Assembly: GCA_032164245.1 (NCBI GenBank)
Contig: JAVMKO010000021.1
Location: forward strand, 9,988,285-10,052,284
Reading direction: 5' to 3'
Origin: Sternotherus odoratus
Taxonomy: Eukaryota; Chordata; Testudines; Kinosternidae
Length of the DNA stretch: 64,000 nt
Position numbers and translations under genes: made by a program. The notes under the pieces were generated by a model. The model was not told the DNA's origin. It did not search any database and saw only the letters and a program-made list of their open reading frames with translations. Below, piece by piece: positions 44,412-56,167 of this stretch (position 1 is its first letter; every line of letters starts with the position of its first letter).

Positions 44412-44987
44412 GGACCGTACCACCGCTATGGGGCACTCCAATTGTGATTATGAAGTGGAAGGGGCCATCTTGACGCTACTGATAGGGGGGAAGGGCACCT
44501 AGGTAGGCCAATGATATTTTGGGGGAAATGGGCTATTCCAATAGTGATTTTATTTCTGGTGGGGGGCTGGACCAAACCAGTGCTAACTTGGGGGGGGAGG
44601 GTGAGAGGCGATAATCGTCTGGGAACTGGTTTATTCCAATGTGGGATGGGTTATGCCAATGCTATATGTGGGAGGGACTATACCAATGCTGGTTTAAGGG
44701 GAGTGGACCAAACCATCGCCAGTGTGGGGGACATAAGCCGTACCAATGTTGATCAGGGGGTAAGAGCGGCCACATCCTGCCGGGTTGGGGGGGGGGGGGG
44801 AGGGGCGGAAGGCCCGTACCATCGCTGATGGGAAGTGACTGAGTAGGTCATTCCAATGCCGGGACGGGGGGGGGAGGGGACGGGGGGGGGGAGAGGGCGG
44901 GCCATACCAATGTCGGCTCGGGGTGGGGGTGGGCCATACCAATGCTGGAGGGGGGGACGCGCGCGCGCGGGCCATGCCATCGCGCGG
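44412..44987 (+). promoter_or_regulatory. PTP4A2: Irregular array of about 16 CCAAT-like units upstream of PTP4A2
   Basis: The word GGCCATACCAATGCTGG recurs in diverged form at about 44412, 44431, 44461, 44501, 44530, 44564, 44628, 44648, 44674, 44703, 44734, 44766, 44811, 44845, 44899, 44930 and 44969. About ten keep CCAAT; others have CCATCGC or CCAGTGC instead. Units nearest the CpG island are most alike. Between them lie G-runs. CCAAT is the NF-Y core and GCCAT the YY1 core. It reads as a decayed tandem array serving as promoter-proximal sequence. Confidence 0.65.
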
Positions 44988-45400
44988 CGGGGCGTCGGTG
45001 CGAGGAGGAGCCGTTTCCCGCGGGGGGAGCCGGCGGACGAGGCGGGCTCGCTCACGGTCGCTGCGGCTCGTTCGTCGTTCCCCCTCCGCCGGCAGAGCGG
45101 CTGCCGTCGCCGCGCCCCCTCCCTCCCTGCCCGGTGTGTGGGAGGCGCCGGGCCCGCTCGGACGGACACCGCCGCGCTCAATGCCCAGGGTGAGGAGCCG
45201 GGGTCGGGCCGCGGGGAGGGAGAGGAGGGGGGCGCACGCAGGTGAGGAGGCGGCGGGGGCTGGTGTGAGGTGATGGAGGGGGGCTGCCTTGGGCGGCGGG
45301 TCGGGGCGGCCCCTGGGGCCTTAGGCCCTTGGTGCCGCGCTCAGCCTCCCGCTTATGGGGTGGAAGGAGCCGGGCCCAGGCCGGGGGGGCTCTGATCAGT
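44880..45400 (+). promoter_or_regulatory. PTP4A2: PTP4A2 CpG-island promoter and non-coding exon 1
   Basis: A very CpG-dense block on the side of PTP4A2 away from KHDRBS1. Two good donor sites could end the first, untranslated exon: CCCAGG then GTGAGG (exon end 45189) and ACGCAG then GTGAGG (exon end 45241). No ATG-led coding frame here is convincing. Transcription probably starts between 44960 and 45150. Confidence 0.65.
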
Positions 45401-47240
45401 CGCGGGTGGCGCTGAGGTGCCTGGGCGGGTGGGAGTTGGGGGGATGGGCGGGTGGGAGGAGGATGACGTGGGGGGCATTGCACAGGTGTGTCAGTGGGGG
45501 AGGGGGGTGCTAGGGGCGGTTGAGGGTTGCTCGGGCCCTGGAGGGAAGGGGAAGCTGGCCCCGGGCCCAGTGGAGGCGTGGGGGGTGGGGGGAGCAGATG
45601 TGGGGATTGAGGTGCTGCCAGAAGTGGCTTGTGTCTGAGATACGGGGTGGGCTGTGCCGTGCTGAGTTGGGCTGGCGGCGACTCCTGTGCCTCGTTAGCA
45701 TGATTAGTCACAAGCTGCTTTTTCTCCCAGGGCATTTCCAGTTGGGGGTGGGAAGCAGGGCTGCGTTCTTCAAAAGCTCCCGTGTAAACGGAAAGTGGCG
45801 TGAACCCCCTGAATGAACCGCACAGGGTCTGACTCACAACTGCAGCAGTAGTTTAAAAAAACACACCCCACTCTGACTCACAGTAGAGAAATGTTTGACT
45901 TCTGTAAATCAAACGGATGGAAAGAAATTATCCATCTTCTAGATTGAGATCTTGACAAGAGGTAGTAATATAAATATCTGTGAGAATGCTCTTCTAGAAT
46001 CCATTTATGTGAATGTACATGTCTTTTAATGAGACATGGCTCTAGCTGCAAATCTTCTGTGTGTGTCTAACCGAAACTATCACAGCTCTGAACTAGTCTG
46101 TCTCAGTTCTTTGCTCTGTACTTTGCCCTGTTGTGGAATGCTGCACTGGTTAACTATTGTGAGGCCTCTGGGACATAACTTACTAAAATCCAGTTCTGGA
46201 GACACTCTTCTAGAGAGAACCAGTATTGTAGACTGTTCATATAAAGGCAATTTTTTTTATTGAGTGAAAATGAGAAAGTCTGTAGATGAGCAGAATGATT
46301 CATTAGGTACTGTAGTACTAATTTTTGCAAACTTTAGGGGTAGCACTTTTTGATTGCTTTTGAGGGGAAGACAGTTGTAAGCCATATTAAACTAGTGAAT
46401 CAGATTTCTGTGTTACATATAAATGTATTGCCTATTATAATCAGATTAGTCTGGTACTTTTTTCACTTGTTAAAGAGTTGCAGAATGTCTCCATGTAAAT
46501 ATTACTGTTCGAACATTGAAAATGCAGCACCTTGGGTCTTGGAGAGTCAGGGTTAAGTAACTATGTTTTTTACACATAAGAGTTGCCATGCTAGGTAAGA
46601 CCCAGAGATCTGTTTAGGGCTAGGCAGATATTTCAGACAGGGGTGTAAGGGACCTCATGATAGACAATTCAGAATATTGCAGCCATAAAATAATTTTTTT
46701 TCTTATCCCCCATAAGTTAATGGATGATTAAAGGCCTGAAACATTACTTTATAATCTTTTTAAATATTAAATATCCAAGCCAATTTTTAAGCATATTAAG
46801 CTCTGGTGTCAATATAATATCAATGGAGCAATGCGCTCTATAGGATAATTGTGCTTGGTGTTTAAAAAAAGTTTCCTTTTATCCATATTAAATTTGTTAT
46901 CCCCGCAGTTTCATTGGTGTGTCTGTGATTTATGTGAGCGAATATCAGTAGGAGTACTGGCTTTTTTGCTCTCATTGTTTTGTATGACTCTGTCATATTT
47001 GCTTGTTTCCATCATTTCTTCTCTAAACACTGATTCTTTTAGGTCTCATATACAGAAAATCTGGCTATGCTTGAAAGCACTGTGTTGCTCATCTCTTTGA
47101 ATTTTAACAATTCATATTAAAAACTCATATTTACTTTTAAATTTCAGTGGAGATTGAACACGGCTTTTAGTATGTGCACCTTTGGCCTTTAACTTTCCAC
47201 TATACGTTATCAATTTTCCGGTAGAGATATGGTAAACTCA

Positions 47241-47450
47241 GGCCTGGTCTACGCTAAAAAGTTAGGTCAATCCATCTATTTCACTCAGATGTGGAAAATC
47301 CACACTCCTGAGCGATATGAGTAAACCCCTGGGGGTAGACAGGGGAGGTAGATTACCTATGCCAACAGGCGATTGATTCCCCTACTATCAGTGTAGATGT
47401 TATCTATGCTTAAGTGCTACAGTGGTTTTCAAGTGCAGACAAACTAAAGT
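47241..47450. mobile_element. hAT-type element
   Basis: CAGGCCTGGTCTACGCTAAA at the left, worn AGTGCAGACAAACTA at the right, and the interior words AAGTTAGGTCAATCC and ACTCCTGAGCGATATGAGT. Same family as 31268-31562. Confidence 0.68.
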
Positions 47451-48655
47451 GAGATGAGTGTGGTACAAGAAATTGAGTTTTCCTACTCTAACTTTATTTA
47501 CTGAATGATGTCTTTACCCTTCTTTTGCTTTAATGCTGTGAAAAAAACAGTTTGCTTCCAGTTTTTTGGGTTAGTATTTCTGATTTATTTATCATTTTGA
47601 ATCATAAAAAAATATTGCCAGGGAAGTTAATTTCCTGGTTTTCCAAAATATGGTACTCAATGCAAAAAAAATTCACTCAACTTATTTTGGAATGTGCTGT
47701 TAGAACACAATATCACTTTGATAGAAGAAGACTATGTAAAATGTTATTTAAGGTCATTTACATTTTTTTCTTTACAATTTAAACACAATTCTATATTTTG
47801 GACATAGGGACTTTTAGGCTCATCACGCTTCATTAGGTGAATTAATTGTTTGATTATTTTGAAGTTATTTTCACTTTTAGGGGCCCAGATGGAGGTGTCT
47901 GGGAACTATGGCTCCTTTCTGAGCTGGTTTTAGACATGAGGATTGTTTAAAAACAAACAAAAATTTAAAAAAATATTTCTTGTTTCAGAGCTGCTTCTGC
48001 CTCTCAGCAAACAGAAACTCCTTTGGCATAAAGCATATACCCAGTAGATTATCTTTGGAAATCCAAATGGAGTACCATTTCCCACTGCTGAACTAGCCAC
48101 AGAGATGTTTTCTCTTTCTTTTAGCTCTTTGAGTTCACTCAGAATTGGGAAAGGCAAGTGTTTTCTCCCATCTTCACTGAAGTTTTGACGCACGATTAGT
48201 GCCAAATTGGAAAGCGTGTTGTCTTGTGAAAAACACCTGACTACTTTTATTCTCTCTTGCTAAATTGACTCCTTAGACTGAATATTTGATATTTGTCTTA
48301 TCAAGCATAAAATTGAAGTAAACCTGCCTTGTTGTAGGGCAGAGAACAGAGTTACTTGGCTCAAGCAAAAGGAAATGAGTGAGTCATCAGCAGAGTTTGT
48401 CAGCAAATTGGTAGGGAACTCACAGGGGTGGGTAGTGAGGAACTGGTGAATTTCTTGACTTCTCCCCTCTCCAGGCACGTGTCATTACGAAGAAGTTTCC
48501 TTTAGAGATTACTGTTTAAGAATTGTTTCCAAGAAATATAAAACTATACATTCAGAAAGTGTCTTTTAGAAAAGAAATGTCATTGAACTGAGTTCTTAAA
48601 GCTTCAGTGTTGCACTTGTCCATTGTGTTAAAGTTGACTGGATTGGAGAACTCTT

Positions 48656-48918
48656 AGGCCAGGTCTACACGAGGGGAGAGGGTCAACCTAAGATACGCAA
48701 CTGAAGTTGACATATCTTAGGTGGACTTACCTCGGCATCCTCATGGTGGTGAGTCGACCACTGCCGCTCCCCCGTTGACTCCGCTTCCACCTCTCGTGGC
48801 AGTGGTGTTCCGGAGTCGACGGGAAGAGTGCTCAGGGATTGATTTATTGCATCTACGTTAGACATGGTAAATCGATCCCCGATAGATTCATCCCTAGTGG
48901 GTAGAGTAGATGTGGTCT
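48656..48918. mobile_element. hAT-type element
   Basis: AGGCCAGGTCTACACGAGGG at the left and AGAGTAGATGTGGTCTTAG at the right, with a palindromic core of TCGAC and TCGAT words. The 129-codon minus frame overlapping it is spurious. Confidence 0.65.
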
Positions 48919-49020
48919 TAGAATCTGGATAGAATCTTTTGCTTACAAAGCACCTTTTGAATCCGGCAGAACCCTCAAGGCACATCTGAATGTGCCTGTG
49001 TGGTATTAGGGAAACAACGT

Positions 49021-49100
49021 AGGTGAGGTAATATTTTTTTATTGAACCAACTTCTGTTGGTAAGAGAGACAAGCCTTCAAGTCAGACAGAGCTCTTCTTC
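49021..49100. repeat. Fragment of the inverted-arm repeat family
   Basis: GAGGTAATATTTTTTTATTG, AACCAACTTCTGTTGGTAAG and AGAGACAAGCCTTCAAGTC match one arm of the repeat at 24431-24745 and 3237-3350. Confidence 0.6.
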
Positions 49101-49534
49101 CTGGTACTGAAGTGGCTACAACTACACTGTATGCAAACTGTGTAGTATTAACATTTCTCACTTCCACCGCACATGAGGTAGAATGTAGCAGCCCTATATG
49201 GGAACAGGAAGTGAAGTGTAATGTAGTCAATTTAAATTACAAGGGAAGTGTCTAGTTAGGCCACAATATAAATGAGAATTGCAATTTTTCTAGAACACAA
49301 GTCATGTAGCACTCTGTCTCCCCCCTCCCCACCAAAAAACCTCCATGTCACTTATTGCGAGTACGTAAGTGTAAATCACAGGAATTAAGATTTTTATGAG
49401 ATGGAAGGAAAGAAAGCAAGTTCAGCAATTCATGGCTATTAAGTAATTTCATTAAAAGAATATCAAATGTAGAATTCAACAAAGAACAAAATGAGTTAAC
49501 ATAACACAGTTAACATAACACATCACAACATCAC

Positions 49535-49640
49535 ACAGCTCCCACAGGGCTGAATTCCTGATTCCTGTTGTGGCTGAAGCCCCAAGTTCTGGCACACTTC
49601 CCATGGGGCTGAAGCCCTGAGTCCTGGCGCCCTGGGATTT
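49535..49640 (+). repeat. About 106-bp duplicated segment, copy 1
   Basis: CACAGGGCTGAATTCCTGAT through GGGCTGAAGCCCTGAGTCCT; nearly the same as 51050-51155. It has a weaker internal repeat of GGGGCTGAAGCCC-type words. Confidence 0.8.
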
Positions 49641-51049
49641 AGGATTGCAAGGTGCTGTTCTCACAAATACTGAAGGTATTCTTTTACTATAGACTGCAGA
49701 TTAGCAGGTTTTGCTTTGCATCCTGTTGCACTAGGTTATTTTGAAAGGTGATCCAAGTAACCTTTCCCAAAGTATCTATATCTTGCAATCCTGGGAAGTT
49801 GCAGCTGTTGCAATCTGTTTAACTGCCTTGATGTAGCAAGGGAAACACTTGTAAATGTAGGTTTGAAAGGAGTGATGAAGCCAGAGAGCACCTTATGATT
49901 GTTGATACTTGCTTGTCAGGAGGACTGTTTTGCTAATCTTGTGCAGGATAACTACTTTACGAGTGATTTTGCACAAAGGACTTGATTTAGGTATCAATCC
50001 ATAGTAAAATAGGTAGTCTCTAAGTATAAAATCAAAGTTAAATGCCATTGCTAAAGTTCACACATTTAACATTGCCTTCTGTCTGTCAAGTCAGGAATCA
50101 TATTTGACTGTTTTTGGTTCATCTGAAAAAATAAGGTACTGTGATGTTGCATGTTTTGAGATAAAACTTGAGGCTAATATAGGGGTCATCTTCCATCTGT
50201 TTTTAAGCATACTTGTGCAAGTTGTACAGTATTTGTGTGTGTAATTTAGCTAATAAAGATGCCTTTTTGGTCATACCAAGTGTTATGAACCTATTATAAG
50301 GGTGTCTAAATAGCAAAATTAATCATGTCAGTGCAAGGCCTACTCTGGTTTGTAACATCAGTCACAGATCACTGTAGTACTAAGGTGTTGAATACCTTCT
50401 TGCCTCTCTCACATAATACTTAATGAAATTATCCACAAGAAGACAGCCTAGTTGCAATGTTTTGGTAACCATTCACTTTCATCTTCCCTCTTTCTGAAGA
50501 ACAGAAATGGGAATCAAAACTACCTCAGAATTGTTCATTTTATGGCATTCATTGAGGTTGAAGCTACGTTATATTTTCATTGTGATCAATCATAATGGCC
50601 AGTCAGTGCTTCCAGGGTTAAGTGCCTGTTGATATCTTGACTGGCAAAGTGAAAGACTTTTACATTTACTGTCTGGATTTATGGGTTTTTTGATCTGGCC
50701 TGATGGATAATAGGATTACCCTCAACTCCTTAAAAAAAAGTTATTTAACTGATCTAAATTGTTCCCTTATATTATGGTATTTAGCAGTTTGGAGGCAAAT
50801 GTGCATATAGACAACCAAATAGTTTTTAGATGCTTTTTTAACTTGGCATACAGTATAGTTTCTCAAATATTAATATATTTAGCACACAGTATTTCACATC
50901 CTTAAATCATTCTTCAGACATTAAATACAAAGCTTGACATTGGGGTAATCAATAGGTGGCCCATGGTCCAAATCTGGACTGCCAGAGGTTTTTCAGCGGA
51001 TCTTGGGGTGTGCCAGAACCTGAAGTAGGGGGTGCTTCAGTCTGACATG

Positions 51050-51155
51050 CCTCCCACAGGGCTGAATCCCTGATTCCTGTCATGGCTGAAGCGCCAAGTT
51101 TTGGCACACTTCCCATGGGGCTGAAGCCCTGAGTCCTGGTGCTCTTAGGGCTACA
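51050..51155 (+). repeat. About 106-bp duplicated segment, copy 2
   Basis: CACAGGGCTGAATCCCTGAT through GGGCTGAAGCCCTGAGTCCT. Only a handful of differences from 49535-49640, 1.5 kb away in the same intron; probably two copies of a mobile or satellite-like sequence. Confidence 0.8.
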
Positions 51156-51339
51156 GCCCCACCTCAGGTATGCGGGGGTCTCAGGGCATTCTGGGGCTTG
51201 CTGCTTCAGCCCTGCGGATGTGTCACCTCACCTCCTTGGAGGTGAGGAAACCTGAAGCATTATCCCTTCCTCTTCAGAAAAGAGAAGGAAATTAGGTGAT
51301 GGTGAGAAATTAGGAAGAGATGGGAGAGGGGGAAAAACC

Positions 51340-51850
51340 TTCTGGCTCCAAACCTGGGCTCTCCAGAGACACTGATGGAGAAGGAGGTGCACACAGACTT
51401 CTCCCCCCAAATACTGACCCTGTGGGGAGAAATAGCAGAGAGAACTGCCTCTCACACAACTTCCTAGAGATCCTGACCTGAGGGGTGTGTGGAACGTAAA
51501 GAAACCTGGCCCCCATTTGTTTCCCCCATCCCCCTGGGGGAAGAAGGAAATGAAGAGTCTTTCTCCCATATTGTTCCCCAGAGATCCTAATCTAGGAGAA
51601 GGGGCAGGCGGGGGGTGGGGGGGAGAGTAGGAGCAAAGAGCTCTGCCCCTGCTGTGGCTCTCCAGTAGGGTGACCAAACAGAAAATGTGAAAAATGGGGC
51701 TGGGGGTGGGGAGTAATAGGAGCCTATATAAGAAAAAGACCCCAAAAAATCAGGATTGTCCCTACAAAATCGGTACATCTGGTCACTCTACTCTCCAGAG
51801 ACTCTGATCCAGGAGAGGGGAGCAGAGACGGATCACTCCATGGTTCCACA
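51340..51850 (+). repeat. Degenerate tandem repeat of about 105-110 bp, four units
   Basis: Successive units carry CCAGAGACACTGATGGAG (about 51363), CTAGAGATCCTGACCTGAGG (51466), CCAGAGATCCTAATCTAGG (51576) and CCAG/AGACTCTGATCCAGG (51662, continued at 51799). The last is split by the small element at 51666-51790. Confidence 0.7.
51666..51790. mobile_element. 125-bp TAGGGTGACC element, copy A, exact 8-bp target duplication
   Basis: Ends TAGGGTGACCAAACAG and ATCTGGTCACTCTA. CTCTCCAG flanks both sides (51658-51665 and 51791-51798). The uninterrupted form of the host sequence is seen in neighbouring tandem units (CTCTCCAGAGACACTGAT), which confirms the insertion. Inner palindromic words AATAGGAGCCTATATAAGAA match copy B. 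Confidence 0.92.
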
Positions 51851-51865
51851 AAGACATTGACTTGA

Positions 51866-52001
51866 TAGATGTGTACATTACCTACAGCAACGGGCAAACT
51901 CCTTCCGTCGCTGTGGGAAGCATCTATGCTGTGGTGCTATAGCAGCATAGGTACAGCACTGTACTGTGCTGCTGAAGCACCTGTAGTGTAGACATGGCTG
52001 G
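51866..52001. mobile_element. hAT-type element, right half
   Basis: TACCTACAGCAACGGGCAAA through CTGTAGTGTAGACATGGCT. This is the 3' end of the family at 31268-31562; the left part is missing. Confidence 0.65.
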
Positions 52002-54817
52002 AGGCCCCCCCAGTTGCAGAACCATTACTAGGACTCTTGAGTTTCTGACTCTCAGTTCCACACTTAATTCTCTAGAATATATTGTCTTCTTTGTGTACTG
52101 TAATAAAGACATCTAACTTTGTGGATGTTTCTCTTATCCTAGAAAAATATACTTGGGTAGAGTGTAACTTTGATTTGCTGTTGAATGGGAGAAGTGTAAC
52201 CTCAGTGACCATATGTTGCTGCAACTCCTAGTATAGTTGAATAGAGTTGGAGGAGGCTGCTTCCTTTCAGAGCAGTCATTTGCCCAAAGAATGTCAGAAC
52301 GGGTAGTTTAGAACAATCAAAGAAAATGTTCTTTCCGCAAGAGACTGTTGTGCTTCCATAATGGTGTCAGGATGCTAGGGACTCTCCTCTCGTGTATTGC
52401 ATGATCACTAAGCTGCTGAGCTATTCCATCTATTTAAACCGCTTTATCAGGTCCTGAAGAGTAAGGAAGTTAACTTTATAATTTTTCTTTTTGATATAAC
52501 TATTCTTTCTTCTGGCCTCTGTCTACAAACTGTCAATTAACTCTCAGTATTTGCTTAAATGGAAAACACTGTTTCTATCTTAAAGAGGACACATTGCTCT
52601 TGCTCAAGAGTTCACAGGTGCTGAACACATGCATACACCATGACTTAAGTTTTTTTACTAAGTTCATCAGAGCTGTAGCAGACTGTAAGACATCACAGCT
52701 AATCTGTTTGCTTTGAATTCTTGAAATGTGTACAAGATAAAGTTGTGACTAGTTCTCATGAGTTGACAGGTGCAAGGACTGAACTGCGATGTGTTAGATG
52801 GAACTCTTCCTTCTGAGGAGAGAATTTATAATGTAATCCTGTAATTATTACACTGACAAATATTCCAAGGTTCATTCTAGAAATCTGAATTTCAATCACT
52901 TAGAATAAAAACTGTTATAGGTGACTACAAGCATCCCCGTTCTTGCTTCTGGCATCCTAATTAAAAATGTATTTTTTTGGCTTTGAAAGCAACTCTTTCA
53001 ATAGTTCAATAGGAAATAATTGCTATTCTGCAGTTGATTTTTGACTTGGTATCAGATAAACGGTAATTGATTGTGTGGGCCATTTTGATGTTTTGGTTCG
53101 ATTGTTAGGCTAGTGACTATAAGATGTCAGTTTTGCATTTCTTATATTTTCCTCCATTGGTTAAGGTGGCTACTTTAAAAAAGAAGTTGCTGTCAGTTCT
53201 GGAGCTTTAAGTGCTCTTATTTTTGTTTCTTTTTCCCCCCTTAGCTTAAGGGTCTATTTTATTTGAAATTATTCATAGTGGATAAGACCATGCTGGTGAA
53301 GCTTGTCTTGCTCCCACTAGGTAAAGCTGAATTCCTTGTCTTATAAGGGTAAAAGCTTGGTGTTCTTTACTCCTTTGTAACAAAGATTGGTTAATGAAGT
53401 TTATTATCCAGAACTACTTTTCTTGCATTTTTACATGAGGAATATGGTAGGGACTTGCTCTTTTGTTGTTCCTATGGACAACTTGGCAATATCTTGGACT
53501 GTCATGGTGATATCAGAGGAAGCCCAAAACTTGAGTAGTAACTGTCCCAGCCCAGATTTCTGTCTACAGTCATCACACTCATCCAAAGATCTTGCTGAAA
53601 TCCTCCAGGAAAGAAAGCATCAACCCTTTTTTCTATGCTTAAAAACAAGCAGGAAAAAAGATACTGTTATGCTAAACAGAGCAGCAAAAGGCGCACTTCC
53701 TGTTTTTGTTTAGCATTTCACCCCTAAGTGTGCCCATCTAGTTTGCTTCCAGCAGTGGGGTGGGTCTGTGTCTATATACTTCATGCAGAATTAAACTGGT
53801 TACATCTTATTGCTTTAGTATAAAACATCTTTCATGTGACTTGTATGTGGCAGGAGTGGATGGTACATCTCTCATTACTGCAAGGTTGAATAAGGTTGTC
53901 AGTGACTAAAAGTTCTTACCATTAAATGTTTGGTTGTCTTTGAAATTGTGGTTTCAGACTAGTTCCTACTGGATTATGTCCCATCCCCAGCCTGGCCTTG
54001 CTTCCCACCCCTCTGCATTTCAGTCAGTTCTATACTAGAAACTTTTGCTGGTTTATCTATGTTGGTTAGAGGTGTGAGGTTTTTAACAACATTTCTGTAC
54101 TGACAAAAGCTCTAACGAGGATGGAGATTAGAACGGTACAAAAGTGCTTTTGCTGGTATCTTATTTTGCCATGGAAACTAACATAAGCTCTGCCAGCAAA
54201 ACCACTCTTTCTGATGCCTGGCACCATAGTAGTTCTGACTGGGAGGAGCAGCAATTGCAGGAAGTCTACTCAGCCCTTGCAGCTATGGAGTGGAGCATGC
54301 TCAGTGCAGACAGTCTTCAGTGAATTTAGGTGCCAAACTCTAAAGTCTCCGCTGAGCGTATATGAACTGAACATTTTCATAGTTGTATAATTGGCCTAAT
54401 TTTGGCAAATTTTCACAGGGTTGGCAAAAAAGCATCTTCGTTACATGAAGGCAACCTCCTTGCCAAATGTCAAGACCCTCCCTGTTCCCAAGTATGAGGT
54501 GCAAGAGCTTCTCAGCAAAATGGCTGCACAATTTTTCTAACATGAACAAAACACATTTTCCTCTAAACTTTTGCAGTAATGACTGAATCATTTTATCTGA
54601 AACTTCCCTCGTGCCCCTTCCCTCGTGTCCCCTCCCCATCCCCCCAAAAAATTCAGCCTGAGGCACGCAGCCAGCATGGAAAATTTCAGCCCAAATGGTG
54701 GAAGTTTGGCAAAGTTATAAGCAACTGAAAGCAGGGTCTTAGAAGTATTGAGCAATCTTAATGGTGGCACTTTCAGGTCAGCCTATAATAATTCCATACT
54801 CTTACTCCATTGTTTTA

Positions 54818-55112
54818 GGGCTGGTCCACACTGAAAACTTACATTGCCATAGCTATCTCTCTCAGGGGTGTGAAAAATCCACACCCCTGAGAGATGTAGT
54901 TAAGTCAGTTAACACCCAGTGTAGACAGCACAAGGTCAAGGGAAGAAATCTTTTGTCTGTCTAGATACTGCCTCTCCCTGAGGTGAATTAAATTCAATAA
55001 TGGGAGAACCTCTCCTGTTACTGTAATGATTGTCTATACTGAAGCACTACAATGGCGTAGTTGCAGCACTGCAGCTGTGCTGCTGTAGCAGTTTAAGTGT
55101 AGACATAGCCTT
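54818..55112. mobile_element. Full-length hAT-type element
   Basis: AGGGCTGGTCCACACTGAAA at the left and TAAGTGTAGACATAGCCTT at the right, a recognisable inverted pair. The interior CACCCCTGAGAGATGTAGTT and TACTGCCTCTCCCTGAGGTG match the family at 31268-31562 and 56968-57247. Confidence 0.75.
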
Positions 55113-55383
55113 ATAATTAGCTGGTGAATGTCCTAACTTTGATAAGTTCAGCATTGATCCAAAGTAGGATTAGAATTTTGCTGTATTCCATTATGATGTG
55201 TGTTCTGACTACTGCTTTACAAAATGTTAGCAGTTCAGTTGTTGTTCTGCTTCCTTCTTGTGCTACTCATATTTACTTGAGGGAAGTGAGGATCTGATTA
55301 GTGAAACTCTGTTATCTAGTCATTTTGTGTTGAAACTGAACTTCTGTAAATAGCTTATGAAAGGTAGGCTGATTTACAGTTTA

Positions 55384-55627
55384 AGAATATAAGAATGCCC
55401 ACACTAAGTCCATCTTGCTTAGTATCCTGTCTTCCAGCAGTGGCCAGTGTCAGATGCTTCAGTGAGATGAACAAAACAAGGCAATTGTTTAGTGATCCAT
55501 CCTCTGTTATCCATTCACAGTTTCATGGAGCCAGAGGTTTAGGGAGACTCAGAGCATGGGGTTGCATCCTGGACCCTCTTGGGGAATAGCCATTGATGGA
55601 CCTATCCTCCATGAATTTATCTAGTTC
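55384..55627 (-). mobile_element. CR1 LINE 3' end, minus strand
   Basis: AGAATATAAGAATGCCCACA, CTGTCTTCCAGCAGTGGCCA and GGGGAATAGCCATTGATGGA are CR1 3'UTR words in reverse complement. 5'-truncated. Confidence 0.85.
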
Positions 55628-56035
55628 CATACAGATTGTTTGGCTGTGGAGAATCTGCTGCTTTCTGCTGTAAATGTTTAATTATGAGCTACCTAAGTAT
55701 ATGATGATGGTACTGTATTTCATCTTTAGTTCTGGTATTCAGTATTACCTGGCCTTTTGATTAACTGACATTTTGTAGAATATTTGTCATCTATCATGCT
55801 AAAAGATAGTACCAAGAAGCATTCCTGTTTTATGTTCTATAATAAAAGATGTGGTTCAGTGTACATCAAAGTACTTTCAAAAGCAGGCTCATTTGTTTAA
55901 AGCTTAATGCTTTAATTATGTTGAGGTTTCTGGATGCATTGTATTCAATAGCACTGTACAATCAGAAGCAATAATCCCTTTTAAATATAACATTTTTCTT
56001 CTTAGGTTTTCTGTTGGAATATACGTCACACATTT

Positions 56036-56101
56036 ATGGCGATTCTGAGCATCAGGGCAGACTTCTGCCAGGCCCAGCACAGCCCCCTGGCTGACAAGTG
56101 A
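56036..56101 (+). promoter_or_regulatory. PTP4A2: PTP4A2 upstream ORF 1 (21 codons)
   Basis: It starts 31 bases into exon 2 and reads MAILSIRADFCQAQHSPLAD then K and TGA. It lies in the leader, does not overlap the main start, and may repress translation. A conserved, magnesium-responsive upstream ORF is known from mammalian PRL-1 and PRL-2 leaders; that this is the same one is an inference from position and family. Confidence 0.55.
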
Positions 56102-56167
56102 GCGTGTCCTACGTACCATAATTACTTTGCCTTGAAGACTCCAGATACAGCGGTTACCCTCAAATAT

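Larger units (their letters stand above)
45242..56005 (+). other. PTP4A2: PTP4A2 intron 1
   Basis: A 10.8 kb intron ending in the acceptor CATTTTTCTTCTTAG. Repeats inside it are listed separately. The stretches 45.4-47.2, 47.5-48.6, 49.7-51.0, 52.0-54.8 and 55.6-56.0 kb hold nothing I can identify. Several short frames there have no coding character. Confidence 0.6.

Noticed and set aside
37023..45189. Shared bidirectional promoter for KHDRBS1 and PTP4A2
   Set aside because: The two CpG islands are separated by about 8 kb with many repeats; each gene has its own promoter.
45178..45837. 219-codon minus-strand Pro-rich frame
   Set aside because: Composition artefact at the edge of the PTP4A2 CpG island.
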